Origin: Streptomyces sp. MMG1533
GTDB taxonomy: Bacteria > Actinomycetota > Actinomycetes > Streptomycetales > Streptomycetaceae
Length of the DNA stretch: 64,000 bases
Direction: 5' to 3'
Assembly (NCBI RefSeq): GCF_001279775.1
Contig: NZ_LGDG01000248.1
Span: 62,001 to 126,000 of the forward strand
A program made the translations under genes and the position numbers. This document shows positions 51,150-59,599 of this stretch, piece by piece; position 1 is the first letter of the stretch, and each line of letters starts with the position of its first letter. Below the pieces are notes generated by a model. The model was not told the origin of the DNA. It searched no databases and worked only from the letters and a program-made list of their open reading frames with translations.

Positions 51150-52400
51150 TCAGAACGCCAGGGCGACCAGCACGACGTTGAGCGCGATGATGACGAGACT
51201 CGCGCAGCAGGCGAGAACGGTCGTGGGCCTGCGGTTCGTCCAGTCGCCCATGACCTCCGGCCTGCGCGTCAGCAGGACCAGCGGGACAAGGGCAAAGGGG
51301 ATACCGAATGACAGCGTCACCTGGCTGAGCACCAGAGCCCTGGTGGGGTCCACGCCCATCGCCAGCACGGCCAGAGCGGGCACGACGGCGAGGCTTCTGC
51401 GCACGTAGAGCGGGATACGGCGGCGCAGGAAGCCCTGCATGACGACCTGGCCGGCGTAGACGCCGACGCTGGAGGAGGCGAGCCCCGAGGCGAGCAGGGC
51501 GACGGCGAACAGCAGGGCGGTCAACGCACCCGAGCTCGCGGCGAACTGGGCGTGTGCGCCCTCGATCGTCGGCTCGGCACCCGATCCGTGCAGCGTCGTC
51601 GCGGCGGCCACCAGCATGGCCATGTTGATCAGGCCGGCCACCCCCATGGCCAGCACGACGTCAACGCGCTGGGCCCGCAGCAGAGTTCCGCGCCGAAGGC
51701 CCTGCCCCGGGGCGAAACGCTCCTGGGTGAGGGCGGAGTGCAGATAGATGGCGTGGGGCATGACGGTCGCCCCGACGATCCCCGCCGCCAGCAGCACGCT
51801 CTCGCTGCCGTCGAACCGCGGGACGAAGCCCGAGGCCACGCCGCCGAGCGGGACATCCGCCGTGAGCGTCTGGTAGAGGAACGCGCACGCGATCACGGCC
51901 AGCATCGCGGTGATCAACGCCTCGAACCTGCGCTGACGCGCCGTGCGGACGGCCAGGATGACGAACGACGCGGCGGCGATCAGCAGACCGCCCTGCAACA
52001 GGGGAAGACCGAAGAGCAGGTTCAGGGCGATCGCGCCGCCGATGAGCTCGGCGAGGTCCGTCATGATCACCACGATCTCCGCCTGCAGCCACAACAGCCG
52101 CACGACCGGCCGCGAGTAGTGGTCGCGGCAGAGCTCGGCCAGGTTCCGCCCGGTGGCGATCCCCAGCTTGGCGGACAGGTACTGCAGCAGCATGGCCACG
52201 ACATTGGCCGCGAGGACCACCCAGAGCAGCAGGAACCCGAAGCGGGTCCCGCCCTCCACGTTGGTCGCGAAGTTCCCGGGGTCGATGTAGGCGACGGCCG
52301 CCACGAACGCCGGGCCGATCAGGGCGACAACGCGCCGCCTCCCCAGCCGCAGCGGGACCTGTGGGACGGCGTCGGACGAGATCTGAGCGGGAGAGTTCAT
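51150..52400 (-). CDS. mntH: Nramp-type Mn2+/Fe2+ transporter (MntH)
   Basis: 416 residues, about eleven transmembrane helices. The metal-binding motif DPGNFATN in helix 1 and MPHAIYLHS in helix 6 are intact, and the conserved TDLAELIGGAIALNLLFG follows helix 2. It imports divalent metal with protons. ATG at 52400 after GAAGGTGG. It diverges from the LLM oxidoreductase at 52473, with operator-like site 9 between them, which links metal uptake to the catabolic regulon; the extradiol dioxygenase and amidohydrolase need such metals. Confidence 0.93.
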   Translation of the reverse strand: MNSPAQISSDAVPQVPLRLGRRRVVALIGPAFVAAVAYIDPGNFATNVEGGTRFGFLLLWVVLAANVVAMLLQYLSAKLGIATGRNLAELCRDHYSRPVVRLLWLQAEIVVIMTDLAELIGGAIALNLLFGLPLLQGGLLIAAASFVILAVRTARQRRFEALITAMLAVIACAFLYQTLTADVPLGGVASGFVPRFDGSESVLLAAGIVGATVMPHAIYLHSALTQERFAPGQGLRRGTLLRAQRVDVVLAMGVAGLINMAMLVAAATTLHGSGAEPTIEGAHAQFAASSGALTALLFAVALLASGLASSSVGVYAGQVVMQGFLRRRIPLYVRRSLAVVPALAVLAMGVDPTRALVLSQVTLSFGIPFALVPLVLLTRRPEVMGDWTNRRPTTVLACCASLVIIALNVVLVALAF

Positions 52401-52403
52401 AGC

Positions 52404-52424
52404 ACCACCTTCACCGAGGGTGGT
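52404..52424 (-). promoter_or_regulatory. Possible hairpin covering the mntH ribosome site
   Basis: On the mntH message ACCACC and GGTGGT flank CTCGGTGAA, so the ribosome site GAAGGTGG could be hidden in a six-pair stem. It may only be the result of a purine-rich ribosome site near its complement. Confidence 0.25.
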
Positions 52425-52429
52425 ACATA

Positions 52430-52439
52430 GAGTGTACTG
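52430..52439. promoter_or_regulatory. Palindromic operator-like site 9 (GAGTGTACTG)
   Basis: Flanked by TACATA and TATTCG. It lies in the 72-base divergent gap between mntH (minus, 29 bases) and the second LLM oxidoreductase (plus, 33 bases), so one bound protein could cover both promoters. It is the rightmost copy in the window. Confidence 0.6.
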
Positions 52440-52472
52440 TATTCGCTCGGGCGGCAAGTGGTGGAGGTCGGG

Positions 52473-53513
52473 ATGAGAATCGGCATGACCCTGAACTACA
52501 GCGGCGGTTTCCGGGAATCCGTGGCGGCGCTCGGTGACTACGAGAAGGCCGGGCTGGACATCGTCTTCGTCCCCGAGGCCTACTCTTTTGACGCGATCAG
52601 TCAGCTCGGATTCGTCGCCGCTCGCACCGAACGCCTGGAGATCGCCTCCGGCATCCTCCAGATCTACACCCGCACCCCCACCCTGACCGCGATGACGGCC
52701 GCCGGCCTGGACTACGTCTCCGACGGCCGGTTCACCCTCGGCCTCGGCGCCTCCGGGCCCCAGGTCATCGAGGGCTTCCACGGACAGCCGTACTCCGCTC
52801 CCCTCGCCCGCACCCGCGAGATCGTGGAGATCTGCCGTTCGGTCTGGCGCCGGGAGGAGGTCGTGCACGAGGGCCCGCACTACCGGATCCCGCTCCCGCC
52901 CGAGCAGGGCACCGGGCTGGGCAAACCGCTGAAGCTCATCAACCGCCCGGTGCGCGAACGCATCCCGATCGTGCTCGCCGCCATCGGCCCGAAGAACGTG
53001 GCCCTGGCCGCGGAGATCGCGGAGGGCTGGATGCCGATGTTCTTCCACCCCGAGAAGGCGGCGGAGGTGTGGGGCCCCGCGCTGGCCGAGGGCTCGGCCC
53101 GGCGGGACGCCGCGCTGGGGGCGCTGGACGTCGTGGTCTCGGCGCCGCTGGCCATCGGCGAGGACGTCGACGACCTGATCGAGCTGGCCCGGCCGCAACT
53201 CGCCCTGTACATCGGCGGGATGGGGGCGCGCGGCCGCAACTTCTACCACGCCCTCGCCTGCCGCTACGGCTACGAGGCCGAGGCGGCCGCCATCCAGGAC
53301 CTCTACCTGTCCGGCCGCAAGACCGAGGCCGCGGCCGCCGTACCCGCCGACCTGCTCCGCGCGACCGCCCTGATCGGCCCCGCGTCTCATGTCACCGAGC
53401 GGCTGGAGGCCTTCCGCGCCGCCGGAGTCACCACCCTCAGGGTCAACCCGGTGGCTCCGGACCCCGGGCGGCGGCTGTCCGACGTCGAGGAACTCAAGGT
53501 GATGGCCTCGTGA
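52473..53513 (+). CDS. LLM-class F420-dependent oxidoreductase
   Basis: 346 residues. It has MRIGMTLNYSGGF, the YEKAGLDIVFVPEAYSFDA barrel strand, GILQIYTRTPTLTAMTAAGL, the GRFTLGLGASGPQVIEGFHG loop typical of F420-binding LLM enzymes, and IPIVLAAIGPKNV. It resembles the Rv3520c-type family found in steroid and fatty-acid gene clusters. ATG at 52473 behind GGAGG; the in-frame GTG at 52458 is rejected. Its 3' end overlaps that of the convergent monooxygenase-like gene by 20 bases. Confidence 0.88.
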   Translation: MRIGMTLNYSGGFRESVAALGDYEKAGLDIVFVPEAYSFDAISQLGFVAARTERLEIASGILQIYTRTPTLTAMTAAGLDYVSDGRFTLGLGASGPQVIEGFHGQPYSAPLARTREIVEICRSVWRREEVVHEGPHYRIPLPPEQGTGLGKPLKLINRPVRERIPIVLAAIGPKNVALAAEIAEGWMPMFFHPEKAAEVWGPALAEGSARRDAALGALDVVVSAPLAIGEDVDDLIELARPQLALYIGGMGARGRNFYHALACRYGYEAEAAAIQDLYLSGRKTEAAAAVPADLLRATALIGPASHVTERLEAFRAAGVTTLRVNPVAPDPGRRLSDVEELKVMAS

Positions 53514-54360
53514 ACGGCCGGAGCTCCTGCCCACGTCCGTGCGCGGCTCCGGAGAACGAGGCCCCGGAGAAGAGGAACGTCGAGTAGTCGTCCTCGACGA
53601 CCTCGGCGATCATCCGGCTGCTGCGCGGGAAGGAGAACGTGGTGTCGTTCACCATGTCCGTCCACTGCTTCTCGGCGACGGGATCCACCTCGATGACGTC
53701 GTGGCCGTAGTCACGGGTGTAGACGAGCGCGTCCATGACGAGGTCCACCTGGTCCCCCGAGTAGCAGGGGTCGCTGCCCAGTCCGCCGTCCGGGCCGCCG
53801 GGGAAGAAGAGGTTCGGGAAACCGGCGGCCGCGACTCCGAGGTAGGTGCGCGGCCCGTCCGCCCAGTGCTCCTCCAGCGCAACGCCCCCTCGGCCGCGTA
53901 TCTCCAGGCCGGCGAGCGCGCCGGTGGCCACGATGAGGAAGCAGGTGCGGAACGTGGAGCCGTCCTGCGCCCGCGCGGTCCACGTCCCGGACCGCTCGTC
54001 GTAGACGACCGAGTTCACCCTGGTGCGGAACCGGATGTCACACCGCAGATCGAACCGGTCGACCACGTAGTCGAAGTAGCGGTCGGCCTCCGGGCGGCCC
54101 GCGATCCGCTTCGAGCGTTCCCACTCAGCCCGCAGGTTCTGCGACAGCAGGTAGGAATGTGCGTGGCGGACAGTGCCGACAGCGCTGCCCGCTTCCAGCA
54201 GGTGCACCGAGAATCCCGCCTCGCGGGCCAGACGGAGCTGGTAGACGCCGGTGACACCGGCCCCGATGACCAGAACGTCCGTCCGGTCTCCCGGGCGCGT
54301 GCCCTGCGCCCGTGCGACCCGCGCTCCCGTGCCGACCGGCGCCTTCGTCGCTTCGCTCAT
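53494..54360 (-). CDS. Internally shortened Baeyer-Villiger-type flavin monooxygenase
   Basis: 288 residues, about half the usual 530-550. The N-terminal FAD motif VLVIGAGVTGVYQLRLAREA and the WERSKRIAGRPEADRYFDYV and RFDLRCDIRF segments are Baeyer-Villiger-like. But the GGTWYWNRYPGA loop after the first motif is missing, and LIVATGALAG jumps straight to IRGRGGVALEEHWADGPRTYL of the C-terminal third. The whole NADPH domain and the FxGxxxHxxxWP fingerprint are absent. The frame stays open, so the deletions are in frame. It is probably a non-functional remnant or a repurposed flavoprotein. Confidence 0.75.
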   Translation of the reverse strand: MSEATKAPVGTGARVARAQGTRPGDRTDVLVIGAGVTGVYQLRLAREAGFSVHLLEAGSAVGTVRHAHSYLLSQNLRAEWERSKRIAGRPEADRYFDYVVDRFDLRCDIRFRTRVNSVVYDERSGTWTARAQDGSTFRTCFLIVATGALAGLEIRGRGGVALEEHWADGPRTYLGVAAAGFPNLFFPGGPDGGLGSDPCYSGDQVDLVMDALVYTRDYGHDVIEVDPVAEKQWTDMVNDTTFSFPRSSRMIAEVVEDDYSTFLFSGASFSGAAHGRGQELRPFTRPSP

Positions 54361-54417
54361 CTGCCCTCCCGCGTGACAGGCAGGGGCCGCGGCTCCCGCA
54401 TGAGACTCATTGATATT

Positions 54418-54429
54418 TCGACCGGTCGA
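54418..54429. promoter_or_regulatory. TetR-type palindrome TCGACCGGTCGA
   Basis: Perfect 12-bp palindrome with ATTTCGA on one side and TCGAATA on the other, 58 bases upstream of the shortened monooxygenase gene. Inverted repeats with a GACCGGTC centre are common TetR-family operators. It differs from the GAGTATACTC motif of the catabolic region. No TetR gene is nearby. Confidence 0.45.
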
Positions 54430-54589
54430 TCGAATAATCAGCCCGAGACTAAGGGAGGTGCTGGGCGGGATCAATGGTCGTGACAGACCCCGCCGGAACG
54501 GGCGTCTCACGGCACCCCGGCAACCTTTGCGGGAGCGGTGGCGACTGGCAGATGACGCGCTCCACGAACTGCCGAACGAAGGTCACCAC

Positions 54590-55981
54590 GTGAGTCCAAG
54601 AGCAGCCCTGCACCGCCGGAGGCGGAGCAGGAGAACGAACCGCCCCACTGTTCTGATCGGCGTGGTGGCCATCGCTGTGATCGGGGGCGCGATCACCGGC
54701 GGCATCCTGATGACGTCATCGGCCTCCGGGCCGGACGCGGGCACCTACCGGCTGGTGAACGCCGCCGACGGCCAGTGCCTCGCCGTACCGTCCGCCGCCA
54801 CGGCGAGCGACGTACAGCTGAACCAGGCGGCATGCGGCAGCGCGGCCGATCGGACCTGGCAACTGGCCTCCTCCGACGGCGGGTTCACCGTGAAGGCGGC
54901 GCACAGCGGCCTGTGTGCGGGGGTCGAGAACGCGTCGAGGTCGGCGGGCCGGGCCGTACAGCAGCAGACCTGCGACGGCACAGCCTCGCAGGTGTGGAAG
55001 CCGAGGCAGGTGGGGAGCGCGTACCACCTGGTCAACGCCAAGAGCGGCGAGTGCCTGAACATCAAGGCCCGCCGGGCGCAGCAGGACTCCTGCGACAAGG
55101 TGCGCAGCAAGAGCTGGACGTTGAAGGCGGTGGGGGGCTGGTCCTCGCCGCCCGCTTCGGAGTCGCCCTCACCCTCGGCATCGTCCCCGTCCCCGTCCAC
55201 GTCTCCGTCCGCCTCCCCGTCGGTGTCTGCTTCGGCGAGCAAGTCCGCGACCGCATCCGCCGCCACGTCCGCGTCCCCCCGCGCCGCCTTCGGTTCCTGG
55301 CCCACGGCCACCGGGGGCAGGCCGGTGACCTCCACCATCGAGATCTCCGGCAGCTACGACGGCGGCCTGCAGCGCTTCTACGGCTCGGGCGCACTGGGCG
55401 GCGCCGGCCAGGACGAGGACCAGGACCCGGTCTTCGAGCTCGCCGACGGAGCCGTACTGAAGAACGTCGTCCTCGGCGCGCCGGCCGCCGACGGCGTGCA
55501 CTGTCTGGGCAGCTGCACCCTGCAGAACGTGTGGTGGCAGGACGTCGGCGAGGACGCGGCCACCTTCAAGGGCACGTCCCCCTCGGCCACGTACCTCGTC
55601 GTCGGCGGCGGCGCGCGGAAGGCGGACGACAAGGTCTTCCAGCACAACGGTGCCGGAACGCTGACGATCAAGAACTTCCAGGTCTCCGAGTTCGGCAAGC
55701 TCTACCGCTCGTGCGGCAACTGCGAGACGCAGTACGAGCGCCACGTCGTGGTGAGCAACGTGCGGGCGACCGGCCCCGGAAAGGTACTGGTCGGCATCAA
55801 CGCCAACTACGGGGACACCGCGACCCTCTCCGGTGTGACGTTCATCGGCGACGGCGGCCGGGACATCACAGTCTGCGAGCGATTCCAGGGCAACACCACC
55901 GGCGCGGAGCCGGGCAAGGTCGGCAGCGGCCCGGACGGCACGTACTGCCGCTACAGCGCATCGGGCATCACCTACAAGTGA
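54590..55981 (+). CDS. Exported ricin-B lectin plus family 3 pectate lyase
   Basis: 463 residues. An Arg-rich N-terminus is followed by a hydrophobic segment (about 20-42) acting as signal or anchor. Residues about 52-190 form a ricin-type beta-trefoil lectin (YRLVNAADGQCLAV, SGLCAGVEN, LVNAKSGECLNIK). A Ser/Pro/Ala linker (about 190-235) leads to a PL3 pectate lyase domain with DGVHCLGSCTLQNVWWQDVG, EDAATFKG and KLYRSCGNC. It would bind and cut pectin outside the cell. GTG at 54590 behind GAAGG. This belongs to the plant-polymer lifestyle of Streptomyces and is unrelated to the CoA pathway on the left. Confidence 0.9.
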   Translation: MSPRAALHRRRRSRRTNRPTVLIGVVAIAVIGGAITGGILMTSSASGPDAGTYRLVNAADGQCLAVPSAATASDVQLNQAACGSAADRTWQLASSDGGFTVKAAHSGLCAGVENASRSAGRAVQQQTCDGTASQVWKPRQVGSAYHLVNAKSGECLNIKARRAQQDSCDKVRSKSWTLKAVGGWSSPPASESPSPSASSPSPSTSPSASPSVSASASKSATASAATSASPRAAFGSWPTATGGRPVTSTIEISGSYDGGLQRFYGSGALGGAGQDEDQDPVFELADGAVLKNVVLGAPAADGVHCLGSCTLQNVWWQDVGEDAATFKGTSPSATYLVVGGGARKADDKVFQHNGAGTLTIKNFQVSEFGKLYRSCGNCETQYERHVVVSNVRATGPGKVLVGINANYGDTATLSGVTFIGDGGRDITVCERFQGNTTGAEPGKVGSGPDGTYCRYSASGITYK

Positions 55982-56100
55982 CCGGGTGCCTCGGCCGCGC
56001 GCGGCACCTGCGCGTCGCGGCCGGGCACCGACCGGAGCGTCCCTGTGAGACTCGGTGTTATGGCCATGCACTCGAAAACCTGTGGCTAGACTCGCGCCCC

Positions 56101-56259
56101 ATGCGTAACTCCAGTCCCGTCAGGCAGTGCAGGAAGTTGTTCCCCCGCGCATCGCGCGCCGACCTTTCCGACTGGAGAAGAACGACCCCGAACGCGGTCC
56201 CCCGGGGCGCCCGTACGCGTCTCGACTCGCCTGCGGAGAGGGGCGACGAAGTCCCGTGA
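56101..56259 (+). CDS. Possible leader ORF coupled to the NodB-GT2 gene
   Basis: A 52-residue Arg-rich frame from ATG 56101 whose TGA overlaps the GTG start of the next gene (GTGA). TAGACT at 56087-56092 lies at -10 distance from the ATG, so a leaderless transcript could start on it. No family recognised. It may be a translated leader or simply 5' untranslated sequence. The rest of the 274-base gap after the pectate lyase gene shows nothing notable. Confidence 0.28.
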   Translation: MRNSSPVRQCRKLFPRASRADLSDWRRTTPNAVPRGARTRLDSPAERGDEVP

Positions 56260-58334
56260 AGGCTCGGCACAAGCAGTCCCGCGACCCCCGTGGACACTGG
56301 CTGTTACTGATACTCGTCCTCCCCGCGATGTTCGCGGCCCTGCTCTTCGAGGGCTGGACCAACCACGAGGTCGACGCGGCCAAGACACGGTCCGCCTGCA
56401 CCTCACCCGCACCCGATGCGGTCGCGAGCGGCGGCCCTGTGGTGGGGATCAACCGCAACGGGATACAGACCGGCTCGATGCCCGCCCGCACCGTCGCACT
56501 CACCTTCGACGGCGGCCCCGACCCTGTGTGGACCCCGCGCCTGCTCGACCTGCTGCGTCGGCACGGGGCGCGCGCCACCTTCTTCCTCTTCGGCTCCCAG
56601 GCGGCCCGCCACCCCGACCTGGTACGGCGGATCCGCGACGAGGGACACGAGATCGGCTCGAACACCTACACCGGTGCCGCCCTGGGCGAGGCGTCGTCCG
56701 TCCGCTTCTCCGCCGAACTGGACCTGACCCAGAGCGCGTTGGCGGGAACCACGGGCCTGCGCACCAACCTGCTGCGGATGCCTCGGACCACCTCCCCGGA
56801 CACCCTGTGCGGCCGGGAGTGGCAGGCGGCACAGCGCGTCGCCGCCGACGGCTATGTACTCGTCGCCGCCGACAAGGCGTCCCGGAAGCCGGCCCAGGGC
56901 CTGGTCCGGCAGCTCAGCCAGACGGAGACCGCCTACCGGGAAGCGAAGAAGCTGCTCGAGAACCGGAATGTCGATCGCTTCACCACCGTCTCGGCAGGGC
57001 TCAGGCTCACCCCGTACGCACCGGTGTCCACCCTCGAGAGGTGGCGCGGCACCGCCCTTGTCCGGGCGACCACCGTCGGGCGCGCCTTCTCGAACGCCAT
57101 GACCTGGACGCTCGGCATCGCGGGCGCACTCGGGGTGCTGCGCCTGCTGCTGCTCGTCGTCTTCGCGCGCGCTCACGTCCGGCGCCTGGAGCGCTCCCGG
57201 CCCGGCGCGCCCTGGCTGCTGGAGATGACGGAACCGGTCACGGTGCTCGTGCCCGCCTACAACGAAGAGGCCGGGATCGAGTCCACCGTCCTTTCCCTGC
57301 TCGCCTCCGACTACCCCCGGCTGCAGATCATCGTGGTCGACGACGGCTCGACGGACCGTACGGCGGACCTCGCCGAGGGCATCGGCGATCCGCGCGTACT
57401 GGTGATCCGCAAGCCCAACGGCGGCAAGGCCGCCGCCCTCAACACCGGTCTGGGCCACGCGAGTCACGACATCGTGGTCATGGTCGACGCCGACACCGTC
57501 TTCGAACCGGATGCCATCCACCATCTCGTCCAGCCGCTGGCCCACCCGGCCGTCGGCGCGGTCAGCGGCAACACCAAGGTCGGCAACCGACGGGGCCTGC
57601 TGGCCAAGTGGCAGCATCTCGAGTACTGCTTCGGCTTCAATCTCGACCGCCGGATGTTCGAGGTGCTGGAGTGCATGACCACCGTCCCCGGTGCCATCGG
57701 CGCCTTCCGCCGGGACGCGCTCATGGGTGTCGGCGGGGTCAGCGACGACACCCTCGCCGAGGACACCGACCTCACGATGGCGCTGTGGCGGGCCGGCTGG
57801 CGGGTGCTCTACGAGGAGTCCGCCGTCGCCTGGACCGAAGTGCCCACCTCCCTGCGCCAGTTGTGGCGCCAGCGCTACCGCTGGTGCTACGGCACCATCC
57901 AGGCCATGTGGAAGCACCGCCGTGCCGTCCTGGAAGTGGGCGTGGCCGGGCGCTTCGGCCGGCGCGGACTCATGTACCTGGCACTCTTCCAGGTCGTCCT
58001 GCCGCTGCTCGCGCCGGTCATCGACGTGTTCGCCCTGTACGGCGTGCTGTTCCTCGATCCGCTGAGTTCGGCCACGGTGTGGTTCGCCTTCCTGGGCGTC
58101 CAACTGGTCTGCGCCGGTTACGCGTTGAAGCTCGACGGGGAGCGGAAACGGGCGCTGTGGTCGATGCCTTTCCAACTCTTCGTCTACCGGCAGCTGATGT
58201 ACCTGGTCGTCATCCAGTCCGTGGTCGCCGCTCTGCTCGGCAGCCGGCTGAAGTGGCACCGCATGAAGCGATCCGGTACGGCCGCTGAACAGATCGGCGG
58301 CCCGGTCCCGTATAAGAGCCTGCCGACGAGGTGA
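56256..58334 (+). CDS. Polysaccharide deacetylase-like (NodB) domain fused to GT2 glycosyltransferase
   Basis: 692 residues. One N-terminal helix, then an extracellular NodB domain (about 75-270), a helix near 285-305, a family 2 glycosyltransferase (about 325-560) and C-terminal helices. The GT2 motifs are intact: VPAYNEEAG, VVDDGSTDRT, DADT, AEDTDLT and QRYRW, as in processive beta-glycan synthases. The NodB motifs are not: TFDGGPD replaces TFDDGPD (Gly86), and NTYTG replaces HTYTH, so Asp and both metal His are gone and deacetylation is unlikely. Polymer synthesis for the cell surface (MatB-like architecture) is the probable role. GTG start chosen by the cytoplasmic positive N-terminus. 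Confidence 0.87.
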   Translation: MKARHKQSRDPRGHWLLLILVLPAMFAALLFEGWTNHEVDAAKTRSACTSPAPDAVASGGPVVGINRNGIQTGSMPARTVALTFDGGPDPVWTPRLLDLLRRHGARATFFLFGSQAARHPDLVRRIRDEGHEIGSNTYTGAALGEASSVRFSAELDLTQSALAGTTGLRTNLLRMPRTTSPDTLCGREWQAAQRVAADGYVLVAADKASRKPAQGLVRQLSQTETAYREAKKLLENRNVDRFTTVSAGLRLTPYAPVSTLERWRGTALVRATTVGRAFSNAMTWTLGIAGALGVLRLLLLVVFARAHVRRLERSRPGAPWLLEMTEPVTVLVPAYNEEAGIESTVLSLLASDYPRLQIIVVDDGSTDRTADLAEGIGDPRVLVIRKPNGGKAAALNTGLGHASHDIVVMVDADTVFEPDAIHHLVQPLAHPAVGAVSGNTKVGNRRGLLAKWQHLEYCFGFNLDRRMFEVLECMTTVPGAIGAFRRDALMGVGGVSDDTLAEDTDLTMALWRAGWRVLYEESAVAWTEVPTSLRQLWRQRYRWCYGTIQAMWKHRRAVLEVGVAGRFGRRGLMYLALFQVVLPLLAPVIDVFALYGVLFLDPLSSATVWFAFLGVQLVCAGYALKLDGERKRALWSMPFQLFVYRQLMYLVVIQSVVAALLGSRLKWHRMKRSGTAAEQIGGPVPYKSLPTR

Positions 58335-58364
58335 TCCCGATGTGGTGAGGGACTGAACAGGCTG

Positions 58365-59579
58365 ATGAATGACGGGACCGACCGCCTGGCGGGCTACTAC
58401 GACCGGAGTGCAGGTGCGGCGGAGCCGCCGCGTGGCGTCACGGGGCGGGCGGCGCGCGGGAACGCGGCTCTGCCCACGACACGTACGGCGCCGCTGCCGG
58501 GCATGCCCTCCCCCGCCACTCCGGGCCGCACGGGCCACGGACGCAGGCCCTCCGGCGACACGGGCGGCCGTCGTTCTCCCAAGCCGCGCCCAACCCGGCG
58601 CCGCAGGGGCACGCGGCTGGCGATCCTCCTGGTCTCCGCGCTGCTCGTCTCCCCCGCCGGTACGTACGTGTGGGCCGACACCAAGCTCGACCAGGAGGTC
58701 GACCTCGGCGCGCTCCCCGACCGCCCGGCGGACGGGCGGGGGACCAACTACCTGATCGTGGGCTCCGACAGCCGCGACGGCCTGTCCGAGCAGTCCAGGA
58801 AGGATCTGAGCACCGGCTCGGCAGAGGGCCGCCGCACCGACTCGATGATCCTGCTGCACACCGGCGCGAACGGCACCACGATGCTGAGCCTGCCGCGCGA
58901 CTCGTGGGTGACGGTCCCGCGGTACGTCCGCCCCGAGACCGGCAGAAGCTTCTCCGCCGAGCCGAACAAGCTGAACGCCGCGTTCGCCCTCGGCGGCCCC
59001 GACCTGCTCGTACGGGCGGTGGAACGCAACACCGGGCTGCGCATCGACCACTACGCGGAGATCGGCTTCGCAGGCTTCGTCGGCGTGGTCGACGGGGTCG
59101 GCGGCGTGGACCTGTGCCTGGACAAGGCCGTCAAGGACGAGAAGTCGGGCGCGGACCTGCAAAAGGGCTGCCAGACCCTCGACGGCGCCAAGGCGCTGGC
59201 GTTCGTCCGGCAGCGCAAACAGGAAGCCCGGGGCGACCTGGGCCGCACCCGCAACCAGCAGAAGTTCCTGACCGCGCTCGCCAAGAAGGCCGCCACTGCG
59301 GGGACGCTCCTCAACCCGGCCAAGTCATTCCCGACCCTCGACGCGGGCCTCGACACACTCGTGGTGGACCAGGACACGGACCTGCGGGATCTCATGTCGC
59401 TCTTCGAGGCGATGCGGGGCGTCACCGCGGGCGGCGGCAGGCAGCTCAACGTGCCCGTCTCCGACCCCGGCTTCGCCACCTCCAAGGGCAGCGCCGTGAA
59501 GTGGGACGACCGCCGGGCCCGGAAACTCTTCACGGAGCTGAGGGCCGACCGGCCGGTGACGCTCCCGCAGGGGAAGTGA
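58365..59579 (+). CDS. LytR-CpsA-Psr (LCP) family cell-wall ligase
   Basis: 404 residues. A long Arg/Pro-rich cytoplasmic part is followed by one membrane helix (about 84-102) and an extracellular LCP domain with LIVGSDSRDGL, GRRTDSMILLH, LSLPRDSWVTVP, NKLNAAFALGGP and FVRQRKQEARGDLGRTRNQQ. The Arg and Asp residues that bind the polyprenyl pyrophosphate are present. These enzymes attach glycopolymers to peptidoglycan. The gene follows the glycan synthase by 30 bases, which suggests it anchors that polymer. Confidence 0.93.
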   Translation: MNDGTDRLAGYYDRSAGAAEPPRGVTGRAARGNAALPTTRTAPLPGMPSPATPGRTGHGRRPSGDTGGRRSPKPRPTRRRRGTRLAILLVSALLVSPAGTYVWADTKLDQEVDLGALPDRPADGRGTNYLIVGSDSRDGLSEQSRKDLSTGSAEGRRTDSMILLHTGANGTTMLSLPRDSWVTVPRYVRPETGRSFSAEPNKLNAAFALGGPDLLVRAVERNTGLRIDHYAEIGFAGFVGVVDGVGGVDLCLDKAVKDEKSGADLQKGCQTLDGAKALAFVRQRKQEARGDLGRTRNQQKFLTALAKKAATAGTLLNPAKSFPTLDAGLDTLVVDQDTDLRDLMSLFEAMRGVTAGGGRQLNVPVSDPGFATSKGSAVKWDDRRARKLFTELRADRPVTLPQGK

Positions 59580-59599
59580 CCACGACGGGCCGGGGGCCG

